From Chromera velia (lineage: Eukaryota; Sar; Chromeraceae): 10,077 bases of DNA. A program made the translations under genes and the position numbers. The notes beneath the pieces are model-generated. The model saw only the letters and a program-made list of their open reading frames with translations. It was not told where the DNA came from and searched no databases. How positions within the stretch are numbered: the first letter of the stretch is position 1; each line of letters starts with the position of its first letter. The stretch covers positions 45,587-55,663 of the forward strand of contig JAHBMJ010005862.1 of NCBI GenBank assembly GCA_018398765.1. Reading direction: 5' to 3'. This document shows, piece after piece, positions 1-7,343 of this stretch.

Positions 1-1
1 G

Positions 2-202
2 GACTGGAGTTGGCGTGAATTCCTGAAGGTCCTGCCGGTCTTCCCCCGTGACCCTGTCCTTGGTGGTGGTTATGCGCGTGTGTGTGTGCATGGGGGGGAA
101 CCAATTGAGGGTGCGCATGTGCGTTTCCAGCCCCTCCGCCTCCAGTCTTGCTGCTCGATGGCCGGTCCTCCCGAGTCTGCAGAAGGAAGGAAGAAGCGAT
201 AG
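2..202 (+). CDS. Possible 3' end of a convergent plus-strand gene, cut by the window edge
   Basis: From base 2 a frame stays open for 66 codons to TAG at 200-202. It begins DWSWREFLKVLPVFPRDPVL, continues GGGYARVCVHGGEPIEGAHV and ends AGPPESAEGRKKR. Its mixed composition is less repetitive than the intronic frames nearby. I do not recognise the family. An AATAAA at 249-254 lies 46 nt past the stop. A direct repeat at 260 re-encodes the last 12 codons and stop with one silent and three replacement changes. The gene could also be non-coding 3' flank of the kinase. Confidence 0.4.
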   Translation, partial: DWSWREFLKVLPVFPRDPVLGGGYARVCVHGGEPIEGAHVRFQPLRLQSCCSMAGPPESAEGRKKR

Positions 203-302
203 AAGACCTGTGCATGCATTTATTAATGCATACATAATTCTGTATGAAAATAAATGCATGGTCCTCCTGAGTCTGCACAAGGAAGGCCAAAGCAATAGAA
301 GA
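164..302 (+). repeat. Direct repeat, about 43 bp, two copies 96 bp apart
   Basis: Copies at 164-206 and 260-302 both start GGTCCTCC and contain GAGTCTGCA, AAGGAAGG and ATAGAAGA. They differ at about 6 of 43 positions. The 96-bp spacing is a multiple of three. Confidence 0.75.
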
Positions 303-757
303 AAAAACAAAATTCAAGAAACCACCACAGAGGAAAAAATGATCGTGTCATCTCTGGTTTGAAAGAACGCTGAAGAAAAAAAAAGAAAGGAAGTAGAGAG
401 AGAAGTAAAGATAGGACAGAGACGAAAAATGATGAAACAATTCCGATTCTTGCAAGTCCTTCTGCTCTCTCCTCCGCAAAGAGAAAAGAAGAAAAAAGTA
501 GAAAGAACAAAACGCAGATACAGATGCTCGGCCGGCCAAGAAAGAGACTCGATTGTTTTTCCGTTTCATAGAGGAAAGGGCAGACTTGAAAAGGCTATCC
601 GAAGAGCCACCTCACTCATTCATCAAACAAACCAGTGGGCAACGAAAGGGACAAACGACGTAAACATACTTGCCCACAAAGAAAGGAAGAAACACACACA
701 CATACACGTCTAAGTGACTGACACACAAAGAAACGAACAAAAAGACGGACAGACAAA
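203..757. other. Intergenic stretch and probable kinase 3'UTR
   Basis: Apart from the direct and inverted repeats at 164-302, this stretch is purine- and A-rich on the plus strand and shows no convincing coding frame. The minus-strand AATAAA at 224-219 lies about 530 nt beyond the kinase stop codon, so this may be its 3'UTR. Confidence 0.5.
213..260. repeat. Inverted repeat with AATAAA in each arm
   Basis: CATGCATTTATT (213-224) is the exact reverse complement of AATAAATGCATG (249-260), with a 24-nt AT-rich loop. The right arm carries AATAAA on the plus strand and the left arm carries it on the minus strand. This could mark poly(A) signals for both convergent transcripts; that role is inference. 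Confidence 0.7.
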
Positions 758-823
758 TCAACCAACCTCCGAAGACCCCGCGACCAGATCCGAGAGTTCT
801 GTTCGCATCAGTTCACTAATTCT
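758..823 (-). CDS. Kinase exon 16: terminal helix and stop codon
   Basis: The exon encodes [20 protein letters not shown], a final G, and stop TGA (760-758). The acceptor CTGACGCACGCAG|AGA has a CTGAC branch-point-like sequence just upstream and is phase 0. An amphipathic helix is expected directly after the EFY motif, and this segment fits. Confidence 0.75.
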   Translation of the reverse strand, partial: RISELMRTELSDLVAGSSEVG

Positions 824-2103
824 CTGCGTGCGTCAGGCGGTTGGGGAGGTGTGGGAATGAAGCGAGAGAAGAAAAGATTGAGAGAGAAAGAAGCAAGGCA
901 GGTAAGTGAGAGAATGGGGGCCTGAGTGAGAGAGACACTTGGTGTGAGAGTGATGAAAGGAATGGAAAAGACATAATTGAGGGAGGCGGACTGAGAGCTC
1001 TTACGATGAAACCAAGAAAGGGAAATCTGAGAGTCAAAACTGTCGACAGAATTCGTTCGCTGGGCACGTGGAAAGAGGCAGCCACCTCATCTCAATCAGT
1101 AACGTCGCAAAGAGTACAAGCAACCGAAAGTCAGCAAACAAAGAAACAAAACAACCACAAGCGTTCGGACAAACGAACAAACCTGGTAGAACGTCGAGAA
1201 GTCAACACACAAAAAAATAAAAAAACAACAGAACCTACTCCCTCCCTCTCTGCCTCACTTGGTAGAATTCCAAGGAATCGCCTCTCTTGATGCGGAAGTC
1301 AATCAGGTGGAGGTCTTCTTGGAGCTGCATGCTCTCATCAAATTCATTCAGACATTCATTTAGTCCGACAGACATGCAGACAGCTGTCACGGTGTAAGTA
1401 GACTGTCCATCAGACACACAGGAGAGACAGAACAAAACATTCCCCCAATGCGGGCTGCATACATAGACAGACCAAGAGAGGGCTCATGGGGGGGGTACTT
1501 TTTGGATACACGCATGAAAGGGAGAAAAAGGGATCTCACCGGGAGGCCATTCTCTGACACCCCCCCGACGGCGTTGCGCAACCGTGTGATGCGTTGCTCG
1601 TGATGCAAACGAAAATCACTCCAGAGCTGATAAAAAAACGAAACAAAGAAGGAAAACAAGTGAGGAGAGACAGGCCGACAACAGAGAGAAACCCCTGGCT
1701 CTCCTTCAAACCAACCAGAGTGTCCTTCTTTCAGATGCCTCATTTTCTCAACATCCACTGTTCAGATACGACAAGGACAGAAGGACAAAAAAATTTATGG
1801 ACAGCGGGAGAATCAACATATGAATATACCCATCCTGCCCAACACCGAGAGAGAGAGAGAATCCAGAGGCTAGGAGTAATGCCTCTTCTACATATCATCT
1901 GGCCGCAACTGCGCTGCTGAGTCATTGAGGGACTGACTGACCTGAAAGACTTCCACGCGAAAAGTGATGAACAGGGGCGCCACATGTGCGGCAATGCAGA
2001 CCTTGGCCTTGAAGGGGGAAACGGGGTGTCTTGTGAAAGTCTGCATGAAGGGGGAAACGGGGTGTCTTGTGAAAGTCTGCATGAAAACTCACAGACACAT
2101 ACG

Positions 2104-2140
<37 letters not shown>

Positions 2141-2162
2141 ATATGATACACAAACATACACA

Positions 2163-2214
<52 letters not shown>

Positions 2215-5200
2215 ACAATCGCATCAGAGAAGACTGCAAGAAGCGAAGAACGAATTGGCTTCATTCGAAGTCCCTGCATCGGGAGTTGTTTGAGTGAGTA
2301 GCAGATGCAAGTGGAATGTAACCATCAGATCTCTCTGGAGCAGGCTGAAGAAAGGGGGGGGTTCGGTGGGGTGCGTGAGTGCATGGCTGTATGAGTGAAG
2401 GTCAAACAAGGGAGTGGTTTCGATTTCTCGGCGTTTTGCGCGTTCAAACATATCCCTTCCATCTCCTTCCCTTGCTTCCACTCCTAGCGCATCGACCCCC
2501 CTTCCCGCTGACGGACCCCACTGAGTGTTTTCACGAAAGTTTCCTCCAGCCTCTGCATGACAGACGAGACAAGAAAAGACAAGAAGAGAGGCAAACAGAA
2601 TGAGAGAGACACACAAGAAAAGGGCAGAACAGACAGAGACTGAAGACGAGAATGCGAACATCACACTTAAGGAAAGGAGCAAACAAATGCCCAGAGAAGG
2701 AGAGAGAGAAACAAAGTGGGAAGACGAGCCAGCCATCGGAAGAAGAAACCAACCAAAGGCATACAGCCAACCGCCGGAAATTAGAGAACAAAAAAGAGAG
2801 AGAGAGAAAGCAACCCAACCCCACCAACGTACATCCATGATCACCAGCGGATCCTCATGAGAGGAGAATTGAGCTGCATTGCAATTGAAGTTTACACGCA
2901 GACAGATACGCAAACAAGCCTTCAGAAAAGAGGAAGGTGAAAGCACAAGATACTCAGAGAGCAACATCAGCGGAGCGAGACCGAACCGCAAGATCTGTCT
3001 GTAGCAAGTACATGCACAAACAAAATTGCCAACAGGGAGAGAGAAGGGAGCGATCAAAGAAGCAGAAGCACGCAGAAAGAAGCAGGGAATGAACAAGAGA
3101 TATGGATTCCAACGCTTGTGACGTCGCATCTATCTCTCAGCGTGCATGCGTGCATACACACACAAGCAAGCAAAAAAGAAAAAAGCAAAACTCCACCCAG
3201 CCATCTCCAAGAGGCACCAAACCCCCTATTCTTGCACGTGTTCGCTGGAATGCATGTTATTATTGCACGCACGCTGTCTGACTCACTGACTGAATTTATT
3301 GATGGTGTGAGGGGCCAGAGTCATCCCCCCCCCCCCTCTCCCCTCAAGTGACGCCGGACTCACTCCCCCGCCCCCTCCGTGACCGAAACCTCTCAAGAGG
3401 CCCTCTGTCAAACGACGCGCCGCCAGCCCCGGACCCCCGCCCGGCGCCCCCCCTCCCTGCGCCTGCGCCTGTGCGGGACTTCGCGGAGGTTCCATGGACC
3501 TGGGCATCGACCGGGGGGAGAGGAGGACGCCGCTGGTCTCCCTCTCCCTCTCCCTGTCGGGTGCCGCTACTCCAGAGGGTGTGGTGGTCGCTTGGGGGGG
3601 AGAGGTGACGCCTGACGTCGCTCCTTCTTCCTGCAGGACTCGATCGAGAGGGAGGAAGAGAACGGGAAGGACAAAAGTGCACAGTAGAATTCGTACTTGC
3701 AGACATTAGAAAGCAAGAGCTCGACGGCCATTCTGAGCTGGATTCGAGAGAGGTAGACGGAGAGGGGGGGGGGGGAGAAAGAGAGGGGGGAAGGAGGTAG
3801 GCGGCGAGACAAGCCGTCGACAGAGCACACAAGAAAAAAGGAAGAAAATACTCTCAAACGGAAGGCAGGATTCCTGTCTACATTCCTTTGAGCCGACTGA
3901 CCGAGACCATCCTTTTGACTGCATCTGCTGCCGTTTTGTTGATCCACTCAAACACGGACAGCGAGTGGGGGTTGGGATCCTGCGCGGTCAGACCCCTCCG
4001 TCGATGAGGTCAGGTCGGGTCAGGCGACAAATGCAGAAATTGGAAAAAAAAAACAAGCAAGCAAAGAAGTGAAGAGAGCGGTTGGTTGGATACCGAAGAA
4101 AAACGATGGCCACGGGAGACTGCGAATAGGAACGGAGCCAAGCCGAGAAGAAAAGAGAAGAGAGAGAGAAATGTGCAGGCGGATGAGCCCAAGGGCTCGA
4201 ATAGAAGGAAGTCACAGCAAGCGAGTGAAAAGGCATTCCTTCAACAACAACAGAGGAGAACTCACTGACTGCCTAACTGACTGACTGCGTGAGTGTCAGA
4301 GGGATTCGATGAATGCCCCCGCGTCCTAGGAGGCGTTCCTCTCGCCCCTCCCCCTCCACTCGCATTCCCTCCAGGCAACGCCCCCCCTGCCCCTGTCCCT
4401 GTTCCCCCCACAGGAGGGGGGGCCGGGGGCGTGCGGGATCCGTGGCCCCCCTCGGACCCAAAAGAGTCGGACTCTACAGGCATATGCACGTGCATGCATG
4501 GACAGGGAGGGAAGGTGGGCAATGGTTGGAGGGAGGGAGGGAGAAAGGCAATCCTGATTGGAAGGAAACAAAACACAGACAGACAGACAGACAGACAATT
4601 AACGGGTACTCAGGAGGAGGACATTTGTTTTTCAATTTGGTCGTCGGAGAGTAGGCGGGACAGTGAGTGCCCTCTTCAAGGGGGAAGAAAATGACGCGAC
4701 AGACCATGCAATCTTTGTTTGACAGATTGACCCATTGCGTGGACAGAGAAACGCAAAAGAGAAAAGATGCGTCTATCGGCCCTCATTGTACATGCCTTCT
4801 CTCACCCACCCATCCATGAGAAGACCAACGGACGGACAGAGAGTCTGCCCTCCCAATGAAAGAAAGAAATGCCTGCCTGACCTTCATCGCTCTGCACAGA
4901 GCTGTTACAGGACCTGAACGTGCCCCCTGCCCTCAATGTCTCCTGTCCCTTGAAACTCGTGTGCCCAACTCCTCCACCCATCGAATCTCCAAACCCGCGT
5001 CTCCCTCCCCCCGCCCCCTTCATCGGCACAGACTCCGACAAGATCTCATCGAGACCTGCTGCGATGTCCACCGGAAGTTCATGGAGGAACCACGACAATG
5101 AGCAGAGGTCAGACAAAGAAATGCGCCGACGGGGGTCCACAGTCATCAGGCGATTCACTAATTCCTGCAACAGGTACAAGCAGAGAAGCACAGAAAGGCA

Positions 5201-6287
5201 CACACAGGCACAGCGGCATTTTCCATTTATTTGCCAAGTACGAAGAGCAGGAGGCGCCAAAACTTGCCAGCCCTGTGTCTGTTCTCCTTTTCCTCTACTT
5301 GGTCTCTTTATTTCACTGCATTCAGGAAGCAGACGCGACCCTCGGCCAGGCCCGCAACCACATTCAGGAAGTCGAGTAGCCTGATCGATGGATCGCATGT
5401 CCATTTCTCTGTCTGATTGTCTGTTGCTGGCCACCCCTTGCATTCCAAAGCAGCCCAACACAATAGACACAATCAAGCACCTGCCCACACACTCAAATAC
5501 TTGCCTCAGATAAGCTAAGCACAACACCTTCATCCTTCAATAAGGCAAGCGAGTGAGTGAGAGAGAGTGTCAGTGAATGAACTCACACACTCACCGTCAG
5601 ACCCGAAGAGAAGTGATCAGGACACACAAACTGCCCCCTGCAAAATGGAAGGAAGAAAGGAAGAAAGGCCAAGAAGGAAATTACAAAATCTAAGAGAACA
5701 CAATTTTGCACATGCCTGTCCACGCAAGTGCTTGCGCATTGCAGTTCGCGTGCCGGAGCCACATGGGGCGGCCAATTGACGCACGCCAGGAATTCGAGGA
5801 AGAAGCCTATCAAGTCCTCTCACCGCCTTCCTTCACTTCCCCCAACCGACCTGAGCAGACCCGGTAGTTCGGAGTGGGTCAAGGAAAGCAAGGAAGGAAA
5901 GAAAAGAATGTAAATACAGAAAAGGAAAGTCAATGACGCCCGTAGAAAAAAGGGACTGACTGACGAGTTGATGTTCTGAAACAGAGTCGACAGGTTGTCC
6001 GCGTCGAAAGGAAATTTCCCTGCGCACAGAGCGAAAAGGATCACCCCGCACGCCCACACGTCCGCATACCTGCACTCAGACACACAAAGAGAAAGGTTGC
6101 GCTTTGTACTTGCACACACGAACACATACAGACGCACGAAGAGACCGAAAGAGTAACGCACGAACAGGCAGAAAAAAGGATAAAGAATCACAAGGGACGC
6201 AAGTACAGGCAGATAGACAGACAGAAAAGAAATAGAGACAGACAGGCAAACACACCTCCCGTCCCAGAGTTTGTCTCCAGACAGGAC

Positions 6288-6332
<45 letters not shown>

Positions 6333-7306
6333 CATATATATATATATAGACATAGACACATTCATGGACACACAGAGCTAGAGGTGGAGGCGGGGGCAGG
6401 GAAAGAGAGGGACAACACAACGCAGTGAGTGAGTCGTCAGTAGATCTCCTATTTCCCTCTACCTCCCTGTGTGAGTATGTAACAAATCAAAACAAACGTC
6501 ATCCCGTATTGCAGTCGCATGAGGTGGAGCTGCAGCACACGCAAATCGAAGTAGAAACATACTGTTGCATCGGTACAGAAAGAGAGAGAGACAGCAGGTA
6601 AATGAGTGCGGTAGGAGGCCGAGTGACAGACCTCTGGGGCCAGGTAGTGGGGGGTCCCGCAAGCTGTGCCCATGAGGAAGTCACTCACCTGCAGGCAGAC
6701 AGACAGATGAGCAGATATCTCCACCGAAGAAATAAGCTTAAAGGCGACTCGAAAGAGTCAAAAGCTTCGCGGGTGACTACAAACACGTGGACAGAAAGAC
6801 GAAGAGAGAGAGGCATACAAGGAGAGAAAAAAACAAGCAAGCAAGGAAGGAAGGAAAGAACGACCAAGCACGCACACACACACACACACGCACACATACA
6901 TACATACATACATACATACACACACATACATACATACACACGCACACACGCACACATACATACATACATACATACACACACATACATACATACACACACA
7001 CACGCACACAAGCACACACGCACACATACATACATACATACATACACACACACACGCACACAAACACACACGCACACATACATACATACATACATACACA
7101 CACATACATACATACACACACACACGCACACATACATACATACATACATACACACACATACATACATACACACACACACACGCACACAAACACACACGCA
7201 CACATACATACATACACACAGATACATACATACACACACACACGCACACAAACACACACGCACACATACATACATACATACACACACACACGCACACGCA
7301 CACAAA

Positions 7307-7343
<37 letters not shown>

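Noticed and set aside
1-60. Minus-strand reading DLQEFTPTPV as a possible last kinase exon
   Set aside because: Exon 16 at 758-823 gives a better terminal helix with correct phase and stop codon.
2224-3129. 301-codon minus-strand frame
   Set aside because: It is a chance opening across introns 10-12. Only exon 11 (2833-2873) is used in this frame; the rest is T-rich, hydrophobic and unsupported.
3348-3709. Plus-strand Pro/Arg-rich frames
   Set aside because: They are antisense shadows of GC-rich exon 10. The TTCCTGCAG there on the plus strand is a chance acceptor-like string.
4293-4694. Plus-strand frame of 133 codons
   Set aside because: It is antisense to exon 9 and intron 8, is low-complexity and has no domain signal.
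4802-4881. Continuation of exon 8 to a stop at 4802
   Set aside because: A phased donor at 4882 joins to acidic serine sequence in exon 9, and the C-terminal domain further on requires splicing. The continuation could still be a truncated isoform.
5290-5400. Minus-strand frame near [12 protein letters not shown]
   Set aside because: It resembles no kinase segment, and exon 7 joins exon 8 without it.
5735-5800. Possible exon reading [13 protein letters not shown], resembling the kinase P..SP segment
   Set aside because: It has no GT donor at the needed place, while microexon 7 at 5595-5637 has a better fit, strong splice sites and correct phases.
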